Notes under the pieces: generated by a model | Told to the model about the DNA's origin: nothing | Database searches by the model: none | What the model saw: the letters and a program-made list of their open reading frames with translations, nothing else | NCBI GenBank assembly: GCA_020434645.1 | Contig: JAGRAK010000144.1 | Location: forward strand, 1 to 5,561 | Length of the DNA stretch: 5,561 nt | From: Bdellovibrionales bacterium | Lineage (GTDB): Bacteria; Bdellovibrionota; Bdellovibrionia; Bdellovibrionales; UBA1609 | Direction of reading: 5' to 3' | Translations under genes and position numbers: made by a program | In this document: piece after piece, positions 1 to 5,561 of the stretch | How the letters are laid out: every line of letters starts with the position of its first letter | How positions within the stretch are numbered: the first letter of the stretch is position 1

Positions 1-1
1 G

Positions 2-229
2 CATTTGACAACTCCTGGGCAACGGGGCTGCGTCGCAGGACAGGGCGAACTTAAAAAAGTGGCATTCGATCCACTTTTTTCTATCAACCATACCTTTGCC
101 ATGTGCCGCGCAAATATTAATCGACTACTCCGCCGAACTTGGTGCACAACAAAACGCCCCGATCGCCTAGTCGCCCATCTTGATTTGTACGTTAATTTTC
201 ACAATCGCCGACTGCTACCCGGCAAGTAA
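2..229 (+). CDS. C-terminal fragment of a transposase-like protein (5' end outside window)
   Basis: The reading frame is open from the left edge and ends at TAA 227-229, giving about 75 residues; the start lies outside the window. The tail has a basic, Arg/Trp-rich stretch (NRLLRRTWCTTKRPDRL) followed by an HLDLYVNFHNRRL-like ending. From memory this resembles the C-termini of DDE-type insertion-sequence transposases in environmental bacteria, but I cannot name the IS family. No catalytic acidic residues can be assigned in the visible part. GC is about 50% by hand count, against about 42% in sampled lines of the neighbouring marC-family gene, which fits acquired DNA. It converges on that gene. 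Whether the element is intact cannot be judged here. The alternative is an unrelated basic hypothetical protein. A TTG at 5-7 is an in-frame start codon, but nothing suggests it is used. Confidence 0.5.
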   Translation, partial: HLTTPGQRGCVAGQGELKKVAFDPLFSINHTFAMCRANINRLLRRTWCTTKRPDRLVAHLDLYVNFHNRRLLPGK

Positions 230-261
230 TAATCAGATTGTTTTTTGATATTAATAGATAA

Positions 262-283
262 ATCCCGGGGCTATATCCGGGAT
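262..283. terminator. GC-rich hairpin between convergent genes, possible weak terminator
   Basis: Perfect 7-bp arms ATCCCGG (262-268) and CCGGGAT (277-283) enclose an 8-nt loop. The second arm is also part of a 13-bp palindrome, ATATCC-G-GGATAT (273-285). It lies between the ends of the transposase-like gene (+) and the marC-family gene (-), where a bidirectional terminator would be expected. On the minus strand the stem is followed by TTATCTATT, and there is no clean U-tract on either strand. It could instead belong to the insertion element's end. Confidence 0.3.
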
Positions 284-366
284 ATTTAGAGCAGTCGGAG
301 CATTTCCGGACATTCACTGATTGGCAATTTAAAACCGAAAACCACAATCATGTAGACCAGTTGTTA

Positions 367-1026
367 CTACTTAAGCAATTCAGGGAATAAATGCTTTACT
401 CCGCTTATCGCCATTTGTAACCCAATACAGAAAACTAAAAATGACATCAACCGGCTGAGAACATTGCTGCCAGTGGGACCAATTTTTTTAATTAGAACGT
501 CGGCGTACACATAACAAAAATAACTAATCACTAGCACCACCCCAAGGGCTAACCCTATGGTGGCCATTCGCCAAGATGTTTGAATAAAGTCATCTGCATG
601 AGCATGGGCACTCAACGTGATCAGTGCCGAAATAGCACCCGGACCCACTGTGAGCGGAAATGCTATGGGATAAAATAAAGATTGCGAAACATCTTCACTC
701 TGACTTGCTGAATTATCAGATTTTTGCTCTTTGCTGTCGAGCATGCCAAGCCCCATGCGAGCGATCAATATACCACCCGCAAACTGAGTCACCACTGTCG
801 ACACTCCCATCAACTTTAAACACCAGCTACCTAGAAAAATCGTACCTGAACCCAGCACCAAGCTATTGAATACGACGACCAATACCATTTTTTTTCTTTG
901 CTCAAAGCTAACTCGAGAAAAAAAATTTTGCACAATAAATGCCGTACCAATAGGGTTCACTAGCGGGAAAAGCGAACCAAAGCTAATGGCAAAAAGTGAA
1001 GCATGTTCTAAGATATCTAAATTCAT
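367..1026 (-). CDS. MarC/YchE/YhgN-family (UPF0056) inner-membrane protein
   Basis: This 219-residue polytopic membrane protein is of normal length for the MarC family. About six hydrophobic segments are visible, at roughly residues 8-32, 47-70, 73-95, 118-140, 153-178 and 190-212. Family-typical motifs are NPIGT (24-28), FPLTVGPGAIS (123-133) and the C-terminal SRLMSFLVFCIGLQM block. A hydrophilic loop at about 98-116 (SKEQKSDNSASQSED) separates the two halves. The family's substrate is not firmly established, and the old link to multiple antibiotic resistance in E. coli was not upheld. The ATG start (1024-1026) fits because the first hydrophobic segment follows at once and the next Met is residue 47. 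No Shine-Dalgarno sequence is visible; a short inverted repeat occupies that position. It lies 83 bp behind the M16 lipoprotein gene on the same strand with no convincing promoter in between, so it may be transcribed with that pair. The stop is TAG. The family call is firm and the function is not. Confidence 0.9.
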   Translation of the reverse strand: MNLDILEHASLFAISFGSLFPLVNPIGTAFIVQNFFSRVSFEQRKKMVLVVVFNSLVLGSGTIFLGSWCLKLMGVSTVVTQFAGGILIARMGLGMLDSKEQKSDNSASQSEDVSQSLFYPIAFPLTVGPGAISALITLSAHAHADDFIQTSWRMATIGLALGVVLVISYFCYVYADVLIKKIGPTGSNVLSRLMSFLVFCIGLQMAISGVKHLFPELLK

Positions 1027-1034
1027 AATGGGCA

Positions 1035-1049
1035 GTTGATAACATCAAC
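1035..1049. repeat. Inverted repeat just upstream of the marC-family start
   Basis: GTTGAT (1035-1040) and ATCAAC (1044-1049) form perfect 6-bp arms around a 3-nt centre, located 9 to 23 bases before the marC-family ATG. This is where a Shine-Dalgarno sequence would sit, and none is seen. It could be an operator or an mRNA hairpin affecting translation, but a repeat this short could arise by chance. Confidence 0.3.
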
Positions 1050-1109
1050 GCATATTTAAAAGCAATTCTTAATCAGAAAATACGACTCAAAATAATAGCC
1101 CAAACCCGG

Positions 1110-2522
1110 TTACAGCAGCTCTCGATACTCTTTCACTTCAACAGCGCCAATAGGTCGCACCTGATCTATAACTTTATTTTTAGGTGCATATATCAGCACC
1201 TTTAGATTTGCCGGATTGTAGTATTTTCTTATTACCTTATTTACATCAGACACTGAAATTGCGTTTAAATTGCGAATATAATCCGTCATATAATCATCTT
1301 CAATTCCGTAAAATCGTAACGCCAATAGCATCCGAGCCATTTGATCAGGCGTTTCAATGTTACGAGGGAACGCTCCACGCAAATACCCTTTTGCGTTTTC
1401 TACCTCTTGCTCAGTTACACCTTTATCGTAAAATTCTTTCAAAACATTGAGAGTTTCAGTTACGAGCTCACCTACTTTCTCATGGCGAGTGTTTGACGAA
1501 ATTGTAAACGGGCCGACTTCTTCTCTGGCATCAAAAGAAGACCGAATGCCGTACGTTAATCCACGCTTAACTCGAATTTCACTCATAAGTCGACTAGTGA
1601 ATCCATCACCCAATATTGTTTCAGCAAGAAGTAACGCCTGATAGTCTTTATTCTTTCTTTTCACTCCATAATGACCAATGCGAACTTCAGATTGCTTGAG
1701 GTCGGGTCTGTTTACGAGCTGCACTTGAACTCCATTAATCGGCATCAATGAAGGCAATTTATCACTTTCATTTTCGCGAGGCTTCCACTCTGCAAGAGTT
1801 TCATTTAGAGTTTTCACAATATCAGGCTTTAGGTCTCCCACAAGCACGAGCTGAGCATTGTTGGGGCGAAAGTTTTTTAGATAACCTTTGATTAAATCTT
1901 TTTGTTTAATACTTTGCAGGTCACGAACTGTGCCTGATGGGCTACGACCATATGGGTGGCTGCCGAACAATAGTTGAGAGTAGAGCCGCCCCGCCACATA
2001 GCCAGGCTGATCATAACCGCGCTTTACTTCTGCAATCATTTCAGATTTTGCTCGATTCACCTCGCTCACAGAAAAAGCCGGACGTGTAGCCACTTCAAAA
2101 AACAGTTTAAGCAACTCATCTTGATTATCTGAAAGCCCTGATGCTGAAAGATAGGTATAATCATAGTCGGCATCAGCAGAGAATGATGTGCCCAGCTGAC
2201 CAAATTTATCTGCAAGCTCAGTAGCCGAATAGTTTTTAGTCCCTCGATCGAGCACAAGGGCTGTCATTTCAGCTAGCCCTGACTTACCTAAAGGGTCATG
2301 GCTACTGCCTGTGCGAATAAGAAGACCAGCACTGATATAAGGCAGAGAATGGTCTTCGATAATCAGTACTTTTAAACCGTTATTCAGAGTCACATCTCGG
2401 TAAGGCGGAATTTTTACACTGCCTGATGAACCCATACCTGCACAGCTCACAATATTCAGAGCGAGGGCGACAAACATAATACTTTTAAAAACTTTGTATA
2501 TGGTTCTAGATATATTTATCAC
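1110..2522 (-). CDS. M16-family lipoprotein, catalytically inactive (Arg/Tyr) subunit
   Basis: This 470-residue protein has a lipoprotein signal: a basic n-region, a hydrophobic core and lipobox IVSC, with the acylated Cys at residue 27. Residue +2 is Ala, so by the E. coli Lol rule it would be sorted to the outer membrane. The rest has the two-domain M16 layout (about 38-230 and 265-450). The zinc motif HxxEH is lost: the aligned stretch is GLAEMTAL, placing Glu85, Ala88 and Leu89 where His, Glu and His belong, so it should not be a peptidase alone. It keeps the second-domain Arg/Tyr element IRVKRGLTYG (Arg317, Tyr324), which in M16B enzymes helps bind substrate. This is the pattern of the inactive partner in two-gene M16 heterodimers. 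Its GTG start (2520-2522) overlaps the TGA of the active-subunit gene, with AGGAG seven bases upstream. The next in-frame Met, residue 16, would remove the basic n-region. Confidence 0.9.
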   Translation of the reverse strand: MINISRTIYKVFKSIMFVALALNIVSCAGMGSSGSVKIPPYRDVTLNNGLKVLIIEDHSLPYISAGLLIRTGSSHDPLGKSGLAEMTALVLDRGTKNYSATELADKFGQLGTSFSADADYDYTYLSASGLSDNQDELLKLFFEVATRPAFSVSEVNRAKSEMIAEVKRGYDQPGYVAGRLYSQLLFGSHPYGRSPSGTVRDLQSIKQKDLIKGYLKNFRPNNAQLVLVGDLKPDIVKTLNETLAEWKPRENESDKLPSLMPINGVQVQLVNRPDLKQSEVRIGHYGVKRKNKDYQALLLAETILGDGFTSRLMSEIRVKRGLTYGIRSSFDAREEVGPFTISSNTRHEKVGELVTETLNVLKEFYDKGVTEQEVENAKGYLRGAFPRNIETPDQMARMLLALRFYGIEDDYMTDYIRNLNAISVSDVNKVIRKYYNPANLKVLIYAPKNKVIDQVRPIGAVEVKEYRELL

Positions 2523-3868
2523 TGAGTGACTCCTGCTACGCTTTTAGGTGAAATTTGAACAACATTTTTTTTGCCTGGCACTAAGTATGTCTTCGCCACT
2601 CGCTGAATATCTTCAGCCGTGATCTTTTCATATTTTTCTAAATCTTCAAATAGCACCTTGTAGTCATTAAAATAAACCTCATTTAATGCCAGTGCTCTTG
2701 CTCGCGAGGCCATAGTTTGCAAACCCTTTACATACCCCAATTTAATTTGGTTTTTTAATTTTTGCAGTTCATCGGGGCTCACTAAATCACTCTTTATTTT
2801 TGCTATTTCAGAATTCACTAGTGCCTGTGCCGCATTCGCAGTCACTCCGGGTTTTAACGAAACATATGTCGAAATCTCACCTGAGAGCTTATCATTTGAG
2901 TTCGACATTGAAACATCTGTGGCCAGTTGATTCTTGTAAACCAAACGTTTGTACATGCGACTCGATGACCCCGCCCCGAGTGCACTGGTCATAAGATCGA
3001 GGGCATGAGCATCAGGATGTCCAACTGGCACTCCAGGGTAAACAATGGCCAAAGTTACGCCTTGTACATCTTTCTCTAATTTAGAATATCGTGCTGCGCG
3101 CTGTTCGGTCTCTGGAGTCAGTTTTAGGTCTGGTAACGTTTGACGAGGAATGCCGCCATAATATTTTTTCATCAATTTTTTAACTTCAGACACAGACACA
3201 TCGCCTGCCACCACCACAACGGCGTTGTTGGGAGCATAATAGGTGTTGTAAAATTCTTTTAACTCAGCAAGATTTGTAGCATTCAGATCTTTCATGTAAC
3301 CAATAACAGGCCAGCGATAGGCACTTGTTTTATAAAGAGTATTTCGAATTTGTAAAAAGAGTGACCCATAAACGCTATTTTCATACCGCATCCGCCGCTC
3401 TTCTTTTACAACTTCGCGCTCACTGTTAATTTCTTTTTCATCAAAAATAAGATTTCTCATTCGATCAGACTCGACATCAATTATCAGTTCAAGTTTATCA
3501 CTTGGGAGATTTGTATAATAGCCCGTGTAGTCTTCAGTGGTGAACGCATTGTTTGAGCCACCATTCATTTGGATAATTTTATCTATTTCACCTTTTGGAT
3601 ATTTCTTGGTGCCTTTAAACATCAAGTGTTCAAAAAAATGGGCAAGGCCTGTTCGCCCAGGCTTTTCGTTACTTGAACCCACACGAAACCACTGCTGATA
3701 ACTGATAATAGGCATCGAACGATCAACATGCACAAGCACGGTCAGACCATTGTCTAATTGAAACTTCTCGACTTCAAATTGCACCGATTGATTCACTGAA
3801 CTATGGGCGACTCCCCAGAATGTGAGTGAAAAAATTAGACTCGTGAACAGAGTTCCAAAAAGCTTCAT
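2519..3868 (-). CDS. M16-family zinc metallopeptidase, active subunit, exported
   Basis: This 449-residue protein begins with a Sec-type signal peptide (about 1-23, with a possible cut after AHS, residues 21-23). There is no lipobox Cys, so a periplasmic location is expected. The N-terminal domain carries the inverted zinc motif HFFEH (His77, Glu80, His81), with Glu80 as the expected general base. The distal zinc ligand should be Glu157, or possibly Glu156, in SEREVVKEE (149-157), about 75 residues after the motif as in mitochondrial processing peptidase beta. The second M16 domain spans roughly 190-435. Where single-chain M16B enzymes have the Arg/Tyr substrate-binding pair, this protein has Val310 and Thr317 (RLVYKNQLATD), so it probably needs the lipoprotein encoded immediately downstream. 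ATG 3866-3868 is preceded by AGGTGG six bases upstream. A sigma-70-like promoter lies in the 77-bp gap behind the fliL-type gene. The substrate is unknown. Family call very sure; heterodimer inferred. Confidence 0.93.
   Translation of the reverse strand: MKLFGTLFTSLIFSLTFWGVAHSSVNQSVQFEVEKFQLDNGLTVLVHVDRSMPIISYQQWFRVGSSNEKPGRTGLAHFFEHLMFKGTKKYPKGEIDKIIQMNGGSNNAFTTEDYTGYYTNLPSDKLELIIDVESDRMRNLIFDEKEINSEREVVKEERRMRYENSVYGSLFLQIRNTLYKTSAYRWPVIGYMKDLNATNLAELKEFYNTYYAPNNAVVVVAGDVSVSEVKKLMKKYYGGIPRQTLPDLKLTPETEQRAARYSKLEKDVQGVTLAIVYPGVPVGHPDAHALDLMTSALGAGSSSRMYKRLVYKNQLATDVSMSNSNDKLSGEISTYVSLKPGVTANAAQALVNSEIAKIKSDLVSPDELQKLKNQIKLGYVKGLQTMASRARALALNEVYFNDYKVLFEDLEKYEKITAEDIQRVAKTYLVPGKKNVVQISPKSVAGVTQ
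2530..2534 (-). promoter_or_regulatory. Shine-Dalgarno AGGAG deciding the GTG start of the M16 lipoprotein
   Basis: On the minus strand AGGAG lies seven bases before GTG 2520-2522, inside the 3' end of the upstream M16 gene. The start and stop codons overlap as GTGA, so terminating ribosomes can re-initiate. This supports the GTG start and a near 1:1 output of the two subunits. Confidence 0.7.
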
Positions 3869-3894
3869 AAACCACCACCTGTTGTGAATGATCT

Positions 3895-3923
3895 ATTTTG
3901 AAACCCACTCATTCTTCTGTCAA
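3895..3923 (-). promoter_or_regulatory. Predicted sigma-70-type promoter for the M16 gene pair
   Basis: On the minus strand a consensus -35 TTGACA (3918-3923) is separated by 17 bp from CAAAAT (3895-3900), a 4/6 match to the -10 consensus. Transcription would start near 3888, leaving a leader of about 20 nt that includes the AGGTGG ribosome site (3875-3880). It lies in the gap between the fliL-type gene and the M16 pair, so the pair need not depend on the flagellar promoter upstream. Confidence 0.5.
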
Positions 3924-3945
3924 CGAAACGGGGCGAGAATTGGAC

Positions 3946-4446
3946 TTACTGCACTTGGAATTTTGTAAAGTAGATATTTTTAACGACTCCCCTTTTAAGG
4001 GTATCGTTTAAGTGAGCAATCACCTCATTTTTTAAAAAGAGCTTGCCCTGAACAGTTTCGATTTCATGAAATTTCTTATTATTGAGTATACGCGTTATTG
4101 CATCTCGAGATTGGCCACCAAGCGTCACAAGCTCTTCAAAGCCCTCTTTGTCATACATCTCAACACTCATCTCGACTCGTACAAAACGACGAGGCAAGCC
4201 ATCAAGATTGGTGTTATAGGTATCCATAGAATATAAAATTGATGGAGCTTCTACGCTCTTACGGTACTCTTTGAGCTTCTCCATTAGCTCGTCATTAGAG
4301 GCCTTGGCCGTTTTATACCCCAGAGTGCCCGCATAAACCAAATAGGCTCCGCCACCTACGACGACGACGTTCAAGACGACAAAGACAATAGCCATCAGCT
4401 TTTTTACATCAATTTTTGGTTTCTCTTCCTTATCTTCTTCAGCCAT
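3946..4446 (-). CDS. fliL: FliL-family flagellar basal-body-associated membrane protein
   Basis: This 166-residue protein (from the ATG) has the FliL layout: a short charged cytoplasmic N-terminus (AEEDKEEKPK), one transmembrane helix at about 17-40, a linker (about 44-66), then a periplasmic FliL domain (about 68-166). Recognisable parts are FVRVEMSVEMYD, SRDAITRILNNKKFHEI and the ending HLNDTL..GVVKNIYFTKFQVQ, which matches the family's usual Vxx(V/I)YFTxFxVQ close. FliL proteins surround the MotAB stator and support torque. I chose ATG 4444-4446 over an in-frame GTG at 4459-4461 that would add five residues. GGAG lies nine bases before the ATG, while the GTG falls almost on the predicted start of the sigma-28 transcript. 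No other flagellar gene is visible nearby, whereas fliL is usually embedded beside fliM/fliN or mot genes, so this may be an extra paralogue. The stop is TAA. Confidence 0.85.
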   Translation of the reverse strand: MAEEDKEEKPKIDVKKLMAIVFVVLNVVVVGGGAYLVYAGTLGYKTAKASNDELMEKLKEYRKSVEAPSILYSMDTYNTNLDGLPRRFVRVEMSVEMYDKEGFEELVTLGGQSRDAITRILNNKKFHEIETVQGKLFLKNEVIAHLNDTLKRGVVKNIYFTKFQVQ

Positions 4447-4466
4447 AACGAGTTTCTCCACCCAAC

Positions 4467-4493
4467 TTATCGGCTGTCAGACCAAGGTCTTGA
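4467..4493 (-). promoter_or_regulatory. Sigma-28 (FliA)-type promoter upstream of fliL
   Basis: On the minus strand TCAA (4490-4493) is followed by exactly 15 bases and then GCCGATAA (4467-4474). The enterobacterial FliA consensus is TAAA-N15-GCCGATAA, so 11 of 12 positions match and the -10 element is perfect. Transcription should start near 4460, giving a leader of about 15 nt that contains the GGAG ribosome site of the fliL ATG. The downstream flagellar gene makes the match biologically sensible. Confidence 0.72.
4479..4490. repeat. Inverted repeat inside the sigma-28 promoter spacer
   Basis: AGACC (4479-4483) and GGTCT (4486-4490) flank a 2-bp AA centre, almost entirely within the spacer between the -35 and -10 elements of the fliL promoter. 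The position would suit an operator. The arms are only 5 bp, so chance is a fair explanation. Confidence 0.25.
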
Positions 4494-4572
4494 ATAGATT
4501 TTGATGTATTTTATGGCCTCAAGTGAATTTCAATTTTATTGCCAAACTATTGGGCACCCCAAACCGTTAGGC

Positions 4573-4601
4573 TTGACTCTCGAAGCATGGATGATTTTAA
4601 T
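4573..4601 (+). promoter_or_regulatory. Strong sigma-70-type promoter for the L,D-transpeptidase-fold gene
   Basis: TTGACT (4573-4578, 5/6) and TTTAAT (4596-4601, 5/6) are spaced by the optimal 17 bp. The expected transcription start, about seven or eight bases after the -10 element, falls at 4608-4609, on or next to the A of the ATG at 4609. The mRNA would be leaderless, which agrees with the absence of a Shine-Dalgarno sequence before that ATG. It is divergent from the fliL promoter, with about 80 bp between the two -35 elements. Confidence 0.62.
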
Positions 4602-4608
4602 AGTGCTC

Positions 4609-5561
4609 ATGCCCCATAAAAACAAAACACACACAGCTATTTTGACGACACTCTTCATCTTAATTGCTGTCTCATTTTGGAATAACGTCAGCTATGCGCA
4701 AGAGGACCCGGCGGCGATTACACCACCAAAGGGACTTGTTCCAGAAAACTTTATTCTTGTCGATTCTAGCGTCAGTCACCCAAAAAATATTTTCATTGCA
4801 GATAAAGAAAATCGTACGCTCACGGTTTGGTCTCATACAGCCAATGCGCCCCAACTTGTTGGCGCCTATCCGATGGATATAGGCAAAAACCAGGGCGACA
4901 AAGTGGCTTCTGGAGATCAAAAAACTCCTGAAGGCATCTACTTCTTTCAAGAAAAGCTCGAAGGCCCAACCCTTAATTTTAATGAATACGGAAAGCGCGC
5001 TTTTACTCTCGATTATCCTAATTTCTTTGATCAATTGGCTGGTAAGACCGGCAACGGCATTTGGCTGCACTCTGTACCTGAAACAAAAACTCTACTTCGC
5101 GGATCACGAGGCTGTGTTGTCGTACGCAATGAAATTATTGAAAAACTCACTCCCCTCATTAGTTTAAAAAACACACCGATGTTGATTCTTGATCGCGTCA
5201 ACTATGTGAAACCCGAAATTCTTTTAAGCAGCAGATCGTCTCTTCAAAACTGGATCGAGTCTTGGAAGACCGCTTGGGAATCAAAAAACATAGACACCTA
5301 CATGAGCCATTACCAAGATAACTTTAAAGCACTGAGAATGAATAAAAAAACATGGCGCCGCTATAAAGAAGGGCTCAATCAAAAATACAGTTACATCAAA
5401 GTCACTGTGCGCGAGCCATTTTTTGTGATGAAAGAACATGAAGCGGTTATCAACTTTATTCAAGACTATGATTCTGATGGTAAAAAAGATCTGGGTACGA
5501 AAACTCTTTATGTAAAAAAAGATAATGAAGGTCAGTTTAAAATCTTAACTGAAGTTTGGGC
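4609..5561 (+). CDS. Exported YkuD-fold L,D-transpeptidase/L,D-carboxypeptidase with C-terminal NTF2-like domain (Bd1075/Csd6-like; 3' end outside window)
   Basis: The frame is open from ATG 4609 to the right edge, giving 317 codons with no stop. A signal peptide (MPHKNK, hydrophobic core at about 9-24, probable cut after SYA at 28-30) sends it to the periplasm. The YkuD catalytic domain spans about 48-198: IFIADKENRTLTVW opens it, GDQKTPEG (102-109) is typical, and the active site is IWLH (His154) with GSRGCVVV (catalytic Cys169). SRGC replaces the common S/T-H-G-C. From about 210 an aromatic-rich NTF2-like domain follows (SLQNWIESWKTAWESKNIDTY, then KILTEVW at the edge). This domain order matches Csd6, Pgp2 and Bdellovibrio Bd1075, which trim peptidoglycan tetrapeptides to tripeptides and set cell curvature. 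Only a few residues are probably missing. In-frame ATGs at 4591 and 4513 were rejected: the first would precede the basic n-region with hydrophobic residues, and both lie upstream of the predicted transcript start. L,D-carboxypeptidase activity is inferred by homology. Confidence 0.88.
   Translation, partial: MPHKNKTHTAILTTLFILIAVSFWNNVSYAQEDPAAITPPKGLVPENFILVDSSVSHPKNIFIADKENRTLTVWSHTANAPQLVGAYPMDIGKNQGDKVASGDQKTPEGIYFFQEKLEGPTLNFNEYGKRAFTLDYPNFFDQLAGKTGNGIWLHSVPETKTLLRGSRGCVVVRNEIIEKLTPLISLKNTPMLILDRVNYVKPEILLSSRSSLQNWIESWKTAWESKNIDTYMSHYQDNFKALRMNKKTWRRYKEGLNQKYSYIKVTVREPFFVMKEHEAVINFIQDYDSDGKKDLGTKTLYVKKDNEGQFKILTEVW

Noticed and set aside
230..250. AATCAGATT followed by T6 after the transposase-like stop, as an intrinsic terminator
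   Set aside because: The 4-bp arms have a one-base centre and are AT-rich, so no stable hairpin could form ahead of the T-run.
888..925. Two 8-base homopolymer runs inside the marC-family gene (T8 at 888-895, A8 at 918-925), as possible phase-variation tracts
   Set aside because: Both encode ordinary family-compatible residues (KK and FF contexts) in an AT-rich gene, and the frame is intact. Eight bases is weak evidence for slippage control.
1027..1109. Promoter for the marC-family gene in the gap after the M16 lipoprotein gene
   Set aside because: TATTAT and TTAAAT resemble -10 elements, but no -35-like hexamer lies at a suitable distance.
4459..4461. GTG start adding five residues to the FliL protein
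   Set aside because: It would fall essentially at the predicted sigma-28 transcript start, has no ribosome site of its own, and the GGAG at its position serves the ATG at 4444-4446 better.
4513..4593. In-frame ATGs at 4513 and 4591 upstream of the L,D-transpeptidase-fold start
   Set aside because: The 4591 start would put hydrophobic residues (MILIVL) before the basic n-region of the signal peptide, and the 4513 start would add a non-signal-like tail. Both lie upstream of the predicted transcription start.
4672..5070. Open frame of 132 codons on the minus strand
   Set aside because: It lies wholly inside the L,D-transpeptidase-fold gene on the opposite strand, shows no recognisable family features, and has no promoter or ribosome site that I can see.

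Overview
The window looks like chromosome from a Gram-negative, flagellated bacterium, most probably a member of the Bdellovibrionota (Bdellovibrio-like). The case rests on an outer-membrane-type lipoprotein, a FliL protein, a sigma-28-type promoter, and an L,D-transpeptidase-fold enzyme with a C-terminal NTF2-like domain. That last architecture matches the cell-curvature enzyme Bd1075 of Bdellovibrio and Csd6/Pgp2 of the epsilonproteobacteria. Hand counts give about 42% GC in part of the marC-family gene (421-600). This is lower than I recall for B. bacteriovorus (about 50%), so a lower-GC relative is more likely than that species. The taxonomic call is inference.

Layout, left to right. Bases 2-229 (+) are the 3' end of a transposase-like gene, about 50% GC by hand count, entering from outside the window. 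A 137-bp gap with a GC-rich hairpin separates it from the convergent minus-strand block. That block, read in transcription order from 4446 down to 367, is: a FliL-family protein; an M16 metallopeptidase with an intact zinc site; an M16 lipoprotein that has lost the zinc site, translationally coupled through a GTGA overlap; and a MarC-family inner-membrane protein. Diverging from fliL, a plus-strand gene starts at 4609 and runs off the right edge. It encodes an exported YkuD-fold peptidoglycan enzyme with an NTF2-like C-terminal domain.

How the genes may work together. The two M16 proteins look like a heterodimeric periplasmic or outer-membrane protease. The exported subunit carries HFFEH but lacks the conserved Arg/Tyr pair, and the lipoprotein subunit has the Arg/Tyr pair but lacks HxxEH. 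The fliL gene has a nearly consensus sigma-28 promoter (TCAA-N15-GCCGATAA), which ties it to the flagellar regulon. The divergent wall-enzyme gene has a strong housekeeping-type promoter (TTGACT-N17-TTTAAT) placed so that transcription should begin at or next to its ATG, predicting a leaderless mRNA. The 162-bp divergent region between the two start codons therefore appears to pair a motility-class promoter with a housekeeping promoter for a probable cell-shape enzyme.

No tRNA, rRNA, CRISPR array or convincing strong terminator was seen. No stretch longer than 300 bases lacks a gene.
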